This document shows, in pieces, positions 36,833-45,853 of a stretch of DNA of 64,000 bases. This stretch comes from Arthrobacter_D sp015752045. GTDB lineage: Bacteria > Actinomycetota > Actinomycetes > Actinomycetales > Micrococcaceae. Made by a program: the position numbers and the translations under genes. Positions within the stretch are counted from its first letter, which is position 1. Each line of letters opens with the position of its first letter. Location of the stretch: positions 124,001 to 188,000 of the forward strand of contig NZ_JADOUS010000001.1 in assembly GCF_015752045.1 (NCBI RefSeq), given 5' to 3'. The notes under the pieces were generated by a model. The model was given only the letters and a program-made list of their open reading frames with translations, had not been told where the DNA came from and ran no database searches.

Positions 36833-37774
36833 TCAGGACGGCGGCGGCCCGAAGCCCGTCCCGCGGAGCCCCGCCGAGTAGGCGGTGAACCAGGCACGCA
36901 GGCCCCTGAGGTCGCGCTGCGTGATGAAGTAGTAGGGGAAGCCGATGACGTCCGCGCTGAACCAGCGGAGGTTGCGGTACTTGCGGGCCAGGTAGGCGCG
37001 GTTCCTGAAGTAGGAGAACCGCTTGAAGTCGCCGTCGGGGATCACCGGGGTGATGAAGCCGCCGAAGATCGGCTTCATCTCCGACCAGGTGGCAGGATGC
37101 CGTACCGCGACGGTGGCGAGCGTCCCGTATTTCAGGCCGGCCTTCCGCACGCGTGCCAGGAAGTCCACCTCGTCGCCGCGGATGAAGAACTTCATGTCCG
37201 GCAGGCCGATCTTCGAGAACACGTCCGCGCGGATCAGCGCGCCGTTGAAGAAGTGCACCATGTCGGGCAGGTAGCCCATGGACTCGAGCGTTGCGCGGTC
37301 GTTGGTCAGCAGCCCGTTGATGCGGAAGTTGAAGGACAGCCGTGAGGGGTCCGACGTCGCGGCAACGAGCGGGCTCACGATGTCGAGCTCGTGCTCGTGC
37401 GCGGCCCTGAGCAGTTCGGCGAGGCAGCGCCCGTCCTCGGGGTGGCCGTCGTCGTCCATGAGCCAGATCCACTCGGCGCCGCTGGCGATCGCCGCGAGGA
37501 TGGCGAAAGCGAAGCCCCCCGCGCCGCCGAGGTTGGCTTCCGAGCGCAGGTAGTGGATGGTGCCGCCGGCCGCCGTGGCGGCGTCGACGACGTCCGTCGC
37601 GGCCTTCGTCCCCGAGTCCACGAGGGCCACGGTGCCGATCGGCGCGGTCTGCGCCGCGAGGGAGCGCAGGAGCTGGGCCAGTTCCTCGTGCCGGTCGTAG
37701 GTGACCGCCGCGACGGCGACCGTGGCGGCCTGCGGGGTGGAGACCGGTCCGCGGGGTGGAGTCTGCTCCGTCAT
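36833..37774 (-). CDS. Family 2 glycosyltransferase, galactofuranosyltransferase-like
   Basis: 313 residues, related in layout to the GT2 at 34005. AVAAVTYDRHEELAQLLRSL opens the GT-A fold, WIWLMDDDGHPEDG carries the metal-binding Asp triplet, and the NLGGAGGFAF, FFIRGDEVDFLARV and SYFRNRAYLARKY segments follow. This pattern is common in galactofuranosyl and rhamnosyl transferases of arabinogalactan-like or wall polymers. The ATG overlaps the prmC stop by 4 bp, so a surface-polymer gene is coupled to translation-factor genes. Confidence 0.84.
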   Translation of the reverse strand: MTEQTPPRGPVSTPQAATVAVAAVTYDRHEELAQLLRSLAAQTAPIGTVALVDSGTKAATDVVDAATAAGGTIHYLRSEANLGGAGGFAFAILAAIASGAEWIWLMDDDGHPEDGRCLAELLRAAHEHELDIVSPLVAATSDPSRLSFNFRINGLLTNDRATLESMGYLPDMVHFFNGALIRADVFSKIGLPDMKFFIRGDEVDFLARVRKAGLKYGTLATVAVRHPATWSEMKPIFGGFITPVIPDGDFKRFSYFRNRAYLARKYRNLRWFSADVIGFPYYFITQRDLRGLRAWFTAYSAGLRGTGFGPPPS

Positions 37775-38643
37775 CGGTGAGCCTCTCGGGTGGTGTCGGG
37801 GGAGGTGCGGCCGGCGGCCAGCACGGCACTCGTGGCGCGGTCGCGGCCGCCGAGGTCCTGGTGCGTGGTGACCGCGGTCCAGACGCCCGCCTGCTCGAGG
37901 AAGGCGGCGACCCACGGAGCCTGCACCTCCGCGTGTTCCATGACGAAGTATCCGCCGGCCTTGAGCAGGCGGGCCGCCGACCCGGCGGCGGCACGGGGCA
38001 GGTCCATGCCGTCCGCTCCCCCGCCGTACAGCGCCATCCGCGGGTCGTGTTCGGCGACCTCCGGATCGTTGGGGACGGCCTCGGCGGGGATGTAGGGCGG
38101 GTTGGAGACCACGATGTCGAACGTGGCGTCCTGCTCCGGGAGGGCCGTGGCGAGGTCGCCCTGCACCAGGTGGACCCCGAAGCGCGCGAGGTTCGGTCCC
38201 GCCCAGGCGAGCGCGAGGTCGCTCAGTTCGACGGCGTACACGTCGGCGCTCGGCACCTCATCGGCGACGGCGGCGGCGATCGCCCCGGACCCTGTGCCGA
38301 GGTCGACGATCCGTGGCGCGACAAGGCCCGACGCGCGGTCGATCACGAGCTGCGCGACCGTCTCGGTCTCGGGCCGCGGGACGAAGACGCCGGGGCCCAC
38401 GGACAGTTCGACGCGGCGGAAGTAGGCCACACCGGTCAGGTGCTGGAGCGGCACGCGCCGGGCACGTTCGTCCACGAGGTCCTGGAAGCCCTCGGGGACC
38501 GCGGAGCCGATCAGCGCCAGCGCGCGCAGCCGTCCGCGCGACACGCCCAGGAGATGGGCGGCCAGCAGCTCGGCGTCGACCCGCGGACTGGGGACGCCCG
38601 CCGCGCGGAGCTGCCGTTCGGCAGCCCGCAGGGCTTCCTCCAC
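37771..38643 (-). CDS. prmC: Release factor glutamine methyltransferase
   Basis: SAM-dependent enzyme of 290 residues that methylates the Gln of the GGQ motif in release factors. SAM site VDLGTGSGAIAAAVA and catalytic NPPYIPAEAV are present; an N-terminal helical domain (1-85) recognises the release factor. Its substrate RF1 is encoded immediately upstream, 2 bp away. Confidence 0.94.
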   Translation of the reverse strand: MEEALRAAERQLRAAGVPSPRVDAELLAAHLLGVSRGRLRALALIGSAVPEGFQDLVDERARRVPLQHLTGVAYFRRVELSVGPGVFVPRPETETVAQLVIDRASGLVAPRIVDLGTGSGAIAAAVADEVPSADVYAVELSDLALAWAGPNLARFGVHLVQGDLATALPEQDATFDIVVSNPPYIPAEAVPNDPEVAEHDPRMALYGGGADGMDLPRAAAGSAARLLKAGGYFVMEHAEVQAPWVAAFLEQAGVWTAVTTHQDLGGRDRATSAVLAAGRTSPDTTREAHR

Positions 38644-38645
38644 GG

Positions 38646-39725
38646 CTACTCGTCCGCGCCGATGGCGTCCAGGCGGGCCTGCTCGTCCATCTCGATCGCG
38701 GACTGCACCACGGGCTCGAGGTCGCCGTTCATGACGGTGTCGAGGTTGTAGGCCTTGTACCCGGTCCGGTGGTCGGCGATCCGGTTCTCCGGGTAGTTGT
38801 ACGTGCGGATGCGCTCCGAGCGGTCCATCGTGCGGATCTGCGACTTCCGGATGTCGGAGTTCGCCGCGTCGATCTTCTCCTGCTCATGGGCGAGGATGCG
38901 CGAGCGGAGCACGCGCATGGCGGCCTCGCGGTTCTGCAGCTGGGACTTCTCGTTCTGCATGGCGACGACGATCCCGGTGGGAAGGTGCGTGATGCGCACG
39001 GCCGAGTCGGTCGTGTTCACGGACTGGCCTCCGGGGCCCGAGGACCGGTAGACGTCGATCTTGAGATCGTTCTGGCTGATCTCGACCTCCTCGGGCTCGT
39101 CCACCTCGGGCAGCACGAGCACGCCGGCGGCCGACGTGTGGATGCGGCCCTGCGACTCGGTGACGGGCACGCGCTGCACGCGGTGCACCCCGCCCTCGAA
39201 CTTGAGCCGTGCGTAGACGCCCTCGGCGGGATCGTTCGAGGACCCCTTGATGGCCATCTGGACGTCCTTGTAGCCGCCGAGGTCCGACTCGTTGGCGGAG
39301 AGGAGCTCGGTCTTCCAGCCCCGGGACTCGGCGTAGCGCGTATACATGCGCAGCAGGTCGCCGGCGAACAGTGCGGCCTCGTCGCCGCCCTCGCCGCCCT
39401 TGACCTCGATGATGACGTTGCGGCTGTCGTTCGGGTCGCGCGGGATGAGGAGCCGGCGCAGCCGCTCCTGCGCCGTCGCGAGCTGCTCCTCGAGGACGGG
39501 AACCTCGGCCGCGAACTCCGGATCCTCGGACGCCATCCCGCGTGCCGCCTTGAGGTCGTCGTCGAGCGCGCTCCAGCGGTTGTGCGCATCGACGATACGC
39601 CCCAGCTCCGCGTACCGGCGGCCGAGCCTCCGGGCCAGCGCCTGGTCGGCGTGGACGGCCGGGTCGGCGAGCTGGTCCTGCAGCTCGGAGTGCTCGTCGA
39701 GCAGTCCCTGGATGGACTCAAACAT
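38646..39725 (-). CDS. prfA: Peptide chain release factor 1
   Basis: 359 residues. Recognises UAA and UAG stop codons: the tripeptide PVT is in RVPVTESQGRIHTSAAG, and the peptidyl-tRNA hydrolysis motif is SSGPGGQSVN. An N-terminal coiled-coil domain (1-100) precedes. The ATG at 39725 has a GAGGTAC ribosome site. It forms a block with prmC downstream and rho upstream, separated from rho by a strong terminator. Confidence 0.96.
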   Translation of the reverse strand: MFESIQGLLDEHSELQDQLADPAVHADQALARRLGRRYAELGRIVDAHNRWSALDDDLKAARGMASEDPEFAAEVPVLEEQLATAQERLRRLLIPRDPNDSRNVIIEVKGGEGGDEAALFAGDLLRMYTRYAESRGWKTELLSANESDLGGYKDVQMAIKGSSNDPAEGVYARLKFEGGVHRVQRVPVTESQGRIHTSAAGVLVLPEVDEPEEVEISQNDLKIDVYRSSGPGGQSVNTTDSAVRITHLPTGIVVAMQNEKSQLQNREAAMRVLRSRILAHEQEKIDAANSDIRKSQIRTMDRSERIRTYNYPENRIADHRTGYKAYNLDTVMNGDLEPVVQSAIEMDEQARLDAIGADE

Positions 39726-39850
39726 CGGAAGTACCTCTTTCGGCTTGTGCAGCCAGTCTACGAAGGTCGGGACGGCAGGAACGACCACGCTGTGGTGCTC
39801 CGCCCGGTCATGTCCGCCGACCCGACGCAGCATGCCGGTTAACGGAAGAA

Positions 39851-39898
39851 GCCGCTTGTACTGCCGGCACCCGCGAGGGGGCCGGCAGTACAAGCGGC
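39851..39898 (-). terminator. Intrinsic terminator after rho
   Basis: A perfect 18-bp inverted repeat (39851-39868 with 39881-39898) with a 12-nt loop begins 11 bp after the rho stop. T-rich sequence (TTCTTCCGTT) follows on the minus strand. It separates rho from prfA transcription. Confidence 0.87.
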
Positions 39899-39908
39899 AG
39901 GAACCCGG

Positions 39909-42095
39909 TTAGTCCGAGTCCTTGGATCCCAGCGTGGTCTTCTGGACCTGCATGAGGAACTCGACGTTGGACTGCGTCTCCCGGATCTTGTTGGTGAGCA
40001 GCTCCAGGGCCTGCTGGGTCTCGAGACCCGACAGCACGCGGCGCAGCTTCCACATGATCTTGACCTCGTCGGGCGAGAGCAGGTTCTCCTCGCGACGCGT
40101 GCCGGAGGCATTGACGTCGACGGCGGGGAAAATGCGCTTGTCGGCGAGGTTCCGCGAGAGGCGGAGTTCCATGTTGCCGGTGCCCTTGAACTCCTCGAAG
40201 ATGACCTCGTCCATCTTGGACCCGGTCTCCACGAGGGCGGTCGCGAGAATGGTGAGCGAGCCACCGTTCTCGATGTTGCGCGCGGCACCGAAGAATCGCT
40301 TCGGCGGGTACAGCGCTGCGGAGTCGACACCACCGGAGAGGATACGGCCCGACGCCGGGGCGGCCAGGTTGTATGCGCGGCCGAGGCGGGTCATGGAGTC
40401 GAGGAGCACAACGACGTCCATGCCCATCTCCACGAGGCGCTTGGCGCGCTCGATGGAGAGTTCGGCGACCGTGGTGTGGTCGTCGGCGGGTCGGTCGAAC
40501 GTCGAGGCGATGACCTCTCCCTTGACCGTCCGCTGCATGTCCGTGACTTCTTCGGGACGCTCGTCGACCAGGACCATCATGAGGTGGACCTCAGGATTGT
40601 TGATCGTGATGGCGTTCGCGATCGCCTGCAGGATCAGGGTCTTCCCCGCCTTGGGCGGGGAGACGATCAGGCCACGCTGGCCCTTGCCGATCGGGGCCAC
40701 GAGGTCGATCACGCGGGGGCCGATCTTCTTCGGGTCCGTCTCGAGGCGCAGACGGTCCGACGGGTAGAGCGGCACGAGCTTCGCGAACTCGACGCGGTCC
40801 TTCAGCTCCTCGGCAGGCTTGCCGTTGATGGAGGTGACACGGACCAGGGCGTTGAACTTCTGGCGTGCGGCGGCCTGGGTCTCGCCCTCGCGGGGAGCGC
40901 GGATGGCGCCGACGACGGCGTCGCCCTTGCGCAGGTTGTGCTTCTTGACCTGGGCGAGCGAGACGTAGACGTCGTTCGGACCCGGCAGGTAGCCGGAGGT
41001 GCGCACGAAGGCGTAGTTCTCGAGCACGTCGAGGATGCCCGCGACGGGCAGCAGGACGTCGTCGTCGGTGACCTCGACGTCGTCGACCTCGGGGTTCTGG
41101 CTCCGGCCCCGACGGCGGTCGTTGCGCTCGTTGCGGTCGCGGAAGCGGCTGTTACGGTCCTCGGGACCGTTGCCTCCATTGCGGCTCGCACGGTTGCGGC
41201 GGTTGCGTCCGCGGCCCTCGTCGTCGTTGGAGCCGTTGCCGCGGCTGTCGCTGCGCTCGTTGCCGTTGCGGCCACCGTCGTTCTGGCCGTCATTGTTCGA
41301 CGGGCTGTTGAACTGGTTGCCCGACTGGTTGTTGGACTGGTTGCCCGACTGGTTGTTCGAGCCGTTGCTCGACCGGTCGTCGTCGCGGCCGTTACGGGAG
41401 CGGCTGCGTCGCTCACCGCGGTCGCTGCGCGCGTCGCCCTGCTGCCCGGACTGGGAATCGGCCTGGGCCTCGCCCTGTCCGGCGTTCTGCGACTCGCCCT
41501 GCGCACCGTTCTGGGACTCGCCCTGGCCCGACTGCGCGTCGGAGCGGTCCTCACCACGGCGGTTGCGACGGTTGCGCTGGTTACGGCCACCGTTCTCACG
41601 GTCCCCGCGGTCCTGCTGCTCGCCGGCCGGGCTGTCCTCGGCTCCGTCACGCGACGGCGCCTCGGCCTGGTCCGCGGTGGCGGTCTCGGTCGTCGGGACG
41701 GAGACGACGCCGTCGCTGCCCGCGCGGCGGTTGCGGTTGCGGGTGCGGGGCTGGCGCTCGGCCGGAGCGGACTGCGCGTCCTGGTCCCGGTTCTCCTCTG
41801 ATCCGCCCTGCGTGCCGGCTGCGGCCGGACGCTCTGCGTCGGCGCTGCGCTCGGTGCGGACGCTGGGGGCCTTCTGGCGGTCGGCGACCGCGGACCCACG
41901 CTGGTGGTCGGAGATCGCGGAGACGAGATCGCTCTTGCGCATCCTCGATCCACCGGTGATGCCGAGCTGGCCGGCAAGAGCCTGCAGCTGGGCGAGCTTC
42001 AGGCCGGCAAGGCCGCTGCTCTTGGAAGTTGTTGCGCCGGTCGCTTCAGCGTCTTGGGTGGCCACACCTGGTAACAGGTCAGTGGTTTCAGTCAC
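39909..42095 (-). CDS. rho: Transcription termination factor Rho
   Basis: Hexameric RNA helicase of 728 residues, far above the 419 of E. coli Rho. Residues 24-66 are the N-terminal helix bundle. Residues about 66-338 are a low-complexity insert rich in Asn, Gln, Arg, Asp, Gly and Ser; the cold-shock RNA-binding domain is about 345-425. The ATPase carries P-loop PPKAGKT (480-486), VLVDERPEEV, VLLDSMTRLGRAYN and the R-loop region SGGVDSAALYPPKRFFG. A GTG start at 42095 has AAGGA upstream. Such inserts are known in high-GC actinobacteria and add RNA-binding capacity. Confidence 0.95.
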   Translation of the reverse strand: MTETTDLLPGVATQDAEATGATTSKSSGLAGLKLAQLQALAGQLGITGGSRMRKSDLVSAISDHQRGSAVADRQKAPSVRTERSADAERPAAAGTQGGSEENRDQDAQSAPAERQPRTRNRNRRAGSDGVVSVPTTETATADQAEAPSRDGAEDSPAGEQQDRGDRENGGRNQRNRRNRRGEDRSDAQSGQGESQNGAQGESQNAGQGEAQADSQSGQQGDARSDRGERRSRSRNGRDDDRSSNGSNNQSGNQSNNQSGNQFNSPSNNDGQNDGGRNGNERSDSRGNGSNDDEGRGRNRRNRASRNGGNGPEDRNSRFRDRNERNDRRRGRSQNPEVDDVEVTDDDVLLPVAGILDVLENYAFVRTSGYLPGPNDVYVSLAQVKKHNLRKGDAVVGAIRAPREGETQAAARQKFNALVRVTSINGKPAEELKDRVEFAKLVPLYPSDRLRLETDPKKIGPRVIDLVAPIGKGQRGLIVSPPKAGKTLILQAIANAITINNPEVHLMMVLVDERPEEVTDMQRTVKGEVIASTFDRPADDHTTVAELSIERAKRLVEMGMDVVVLLDSMTRLGRAYNLAAPASGRILSGGVDSAALYPPKRFFGAARNIENGGSLTILATALVETGSKMDEVIFEEFKGTGNMELRLSRNLADKRIFPAVDVNASGTRREENLLSPDEVKIMWKLRRVLSGLETQQALELLTNKIRETQSNVEFLMQVQKTTLGSKDSD
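41311..41358. repeat. 24-bp tandem repeat in the rho insert
   Basis: Two adjacent 24-bp copies (41311-41334, 41335-41358), differing at two positions, encode the octapeptides NNQSGNQS and NNQSGNQF at residues 247-262. The frame is preserved; copy number may vary between strains. Confidence 0.8.
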
Positions 42096-42426
42096 GAAGG
42101 ATCCTTCCCCCTCGTCGGGCGGCCACATGATCCGTGGTCCGCGGTGGTTTGCCCCGTGCCGCATATGAAGCAGGCGGGGGATCAGCCGAACCGGATGAGA
42201 TCCGGCAGGCCTGGGTGATGCTGGGAGCCTGAGAATGTCCCTGCGCGGGAGGGTGAGTCCGTACGCTGCGGGATAGGGTCGGAGGCTACACCGTCAGGAT
42301 GTGCTGCTGCTGATGGGACCTGCAGTGTTGCGGCGGTCCAGAAAAGACGGCCGGCTCAACAGAAGCACACGGTGCTTTTCGAGACATACTTCCCGAAATG
42401 CACAGTAGGTCGGCATGAATGCCTCG
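42096..42426. other. rho leader and thrB downstream region
   Basis: 331 bp with no credible gene. It contains the rho promoter and an apparently long 5' leader, plus the 3' end of the leftward argS-thrB transcript. A short hairpin (stem AAGCAC/GTGCTT at 42363-42377) is the only terminator-like element seen and is weak. Rho leaders are sites of autoregulation in other bacteria, so the length may matter. Confidence 0.5.
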
Positions 42427-43416
42427 CTACCCCTGGTGCCATCTTATTTTAGCACCTTCCCGATCCACTGCCAGACGAAGGACACGCCACGCCCCCGGCG
42501 TGTCGCCCGCGTCGATCAGGCGATGGAGCGCCCCCTCGGCGGCGTCGGCACCGCCTTGTCCGACGGCGAGGGTCAGCACGCTGGGCCCCGCGCCGGAGAT
42601 GGTGCTGGCGAACCCGGCGGCGCGCAGTCCGCGCAGCAGGGTGGCGCTCCGCAGCATGGCCGGCGCGCGGTAGTCCTGATGGATCGAATCCTGCGTGGCG
42701 GGGAACAGCAGGGAGGGATCGGTGCCGAGCGCGTGCACGATCAGGGCTGCCCGACCGGCGTTGGCGGCGGCACTGGCGTGGGACACGGACGCCGGCAGCA
42801 GTGCCCGCGCGCTCTCGGTGGACAGCGTGAGGTCGGGGACCGCGAGGATGGGGATGACGTCCGGGTGCACCTCGACGCGCGTGCTGTGGAATGCGCGGCC
42901 ACTCTCCCAGGAGATCGCGAGGGCGCCCATGAGCGCGGGGGCCACGTTGTCCGGGTGCCCCTCGATCGAGGCCGCCCACTGCAGCAGGTGGGCGGCGTCC
43001 ATCCGCTCGTCGGCCGGCAGCAGCGCGTTGCCCGCGAGGACCCCGGCGACGATCGCGGACGCGGAGGAACCCATGCCCCTGCCGTGCGGGATCACGTTGA
43101 CGGTGTCGAGGTCGAGCCCCGGTGCGCGGCGCCCCGCCCGGTGGAGGGTGCTGATGAGCGAGCGTGCCACGAGATGGCTCCCGTCCACGGGCAGGTCACC
43201 GGCACCCTCGCCCGTGGGACGCACCGTCGTCGTACCCGACGTGGTCGTGCGGACCCGGACGGTGTCGTGGAGCGAGAGGGCGAGTCCGAGCGAGTCGAAC
43301 CCCGGTCCGAGGTTCGCGCTCGTCGCGGGGACCGTCACCTCGACCTCCTGGCCGGCATCGACGGCCGGGAGGTCGAACAGGTCCTCCGGCAGGGGTGCCG
43401 CGTGCAGGCCCGGCAC
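42427..43416 (-). CDS. thrB: Homoserine kinase
   Basis: GHMP kinase of 329 residues that phosphorylates homoserine for threonine synthesis. The family blocks are present: VTVPATSANLGPGFDSLGLAL near the N-terminus, the ATP loop HGRGMGSSASAIVAG, and the C-terminal STISGAGPSVLTL. The GTG start is 1 bp after the thrC stop. Last gene of the argS-lysA-hom-thrC-thrB run. Confidence 0.93.
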   Translation of the reverse strand: MPGLHAAPLPEDLFDLPAVDAGQEVEVTVPATSANLGPGFDSLGLALSLHDTVRVRTTTSGTTTVRPTGEGAGDLPVDGSHLVARSLISTLHRAGRRAPGLDLDTVNVIPHGRGMGSSASAIVAGVLAGNALLPADERMDAAHLLQWAASIEGHPDNVAPALMGALAISWESGRAFHSTRVEVHPDVIPILAVPDLTLSTESARALLPASVSHASAAANAGRAALIVHALGTDPSLLFPATQDSIHQDYRAPAMLRSATLLRGLRAAGFASTISGAGPSVLTLAVGQGGADAAEGALHRLIDAGDTPGAWRVLRLAVDREGAKIRWHQG

Positions 43417-43417
43417 G

Positions 43418-44521
<1,104 letters not shown>

Positions 44522-45853
44522 TTAGATTCCCTCTACTCGGAGCACGGATGAGACGGCGGTGATGACGTCGAGCGCGGCGACCTGCCCGACGGTCGCGGCG
44601 AGGGACGCCTCGGGCGCGCGGTGGGTGACGATGCGCAGCTCGGCGGTGGTGCCGCCGTCGGGCCCGCCCTGGTGGATGCGCTGGCGCATGGTTTCGATGG
44701 AGACGCCGTTCTCGGCGAAGATCTGGGCGATCCGGGCGAGGACGCCCGGCTGGTCCGCGACCTCCAGGCCGATGCAGTAGCTGGTGCGGACGGTGTCGAT
44801 GCTCAGCGGCGGGACGTGCCCGGTGGTGGTCTCGGTGCGGCCCGGACCGCCGAGCACCATGCGGCGTGCGGCGCTGACGACGTCGCCCAGCACCGCCGAG
44901 GCCGTGGGGGTGCCGCCGGCGCCCTGGCCGTAGAACATCAGCTCCCCGGCGTTCTCCGCCTCGATGAACACGGCGTTGAATGCGCCGCGGACGGCTGCCA
45001 GCGGATGGGAGCGCGGGAGGAGGGTGGGGTGGACGCGGACGCCGACGCCCACAGCACCGGCGTCGTCGGTGAGGATTTCGGCGATGGCCAGCAGCTTGAT
45101 GACGTAACCGTCCTCCGCCGCGGCCGCGATGTCGTCGGCCGTGACCGAGGTGATGCCCTCGCAGTACACGTTCTCCAGGGCGAAGCGCGTGTGGAAGGAC
45201 AGGGAGGCGAGGATCGCGGCCTTCGCGGCGGCATCGTGGCCCTCGATGTCGGCCGTCGGGTCCGCCTCCGCGTAGCCGAGGTCCTGGGCGGCCTTCAGCG
45301 CGTCAGCGAAGGAAGCGCCCGTCGAGTCCATCTGGTCGAGGATGTAGTTGGTGGTCCCGTTGACGATGCCGAGCACGCGCGTGATGCGGTCGCCCGAGAG
45401 GCTGTCGCGGATGGGCCGCAGGATCGGGATCGCACCGGCGACGGCGGCCTCGTAGGAGAGCTGGACACCGGCGGCGTCGGCCTGCTCGTAGAGCTCGGGG
45501 CCGTCCTGGGCCAGGAGCGCCTTGTTTCCGCTGACCACCGTCGCCCCGTGCTCGATCGCACGGAGGATCAGGGACTTGGCGGGCTCGATGCCGCCCATGA
45601 GCTCGATGACGATGTCGGCATCCTCGACGAGCTTCTCGGCGTCGAGCGTGAGGAGTCCGGCGGGCAGGTCGACGTCGCGCTCGGCGTCGAGGGTGCGGAC
45701 GGCGACCCCGACCAGTTCGAGCGGCGCTCCGGCGCGGCGGCCGAGGTTCTCCGCGTCCTCGAGCAGGATGCGGGCGACCTGCGAGCCCACGTTGCCGCAG
45801 CCGAGCAGGGCGACGCGGAGGGGCTGGCGGGAAGGCGTGGCTGGCGTGTTCAT
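44522..45853 (-). CDS. hom: Homoserine dehydrogenase
   Basis: Reduces aspartate semialdehyde to homoserine with NAD(P)H; 443 residues. Rossmann motif ALLGCGNVGSQVA is at the N-terminus, the catalytic-domain hallmark GIVNGTTNYIL lies mid-chain, and a C-terminal ACT domain (about 360-440, GLEVADQPGVLARIAQIFAENGV) implies feedback control by threonine. Its ATG overlaps the lysA stop by 4 bp. Confidence 0.95.
   Translation of the reverse strand: MNTPATPSRQPLRVALLGCGNVGSQVARILLEDAENLGRRAGAPLELVGVAVRTLDAERDVDLPAGLLTLDAEKLVEDADIVIELMGGIEPAKSLILRAIEHGATVVSGNKALLAQDGPELYEQADAAGVQLSYEAAVAGAIPILRPIRDSLSGDRITRVLGIVNGTTNYILDQMDSTGASFADALKAAQDLGYAEADPTADIEGHDAAAKAAILASLSFHTRFALENVYCEGITSVTADDIAAAAEDGYVIKLLAIAEILTDDAGAVGVGVRVHPTLLPRSHPLAAVRGAFNAVFIEAENAGELMFYGQGAGGTPTASAVLGDVVSAARRMVLGGPGRTETTTGHVPPLSIDTVRTSYCIGLEVADQPGVLARIAQIFAENGVSIETMRQRIHQGGPDGGTTAELRIVTHRAPEASLAATVGQVAALDVITAVSSVLRVEGI

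Noticed and set aside
41311..41358. Short repeats that could suggest a CRISPR array
   Set aside because: Only two adjacent in-frame copies without spacers, inside rho; they encode a peptide repeat.
42363..42377. Hairpin AAGCAC/GTGCTT as thrB terminator
   Set aside because: Only a 6-bp stem with a 3-nt loop and no T-run on the minus strand; too weak to call, kept only as a note in the intergenic entry.
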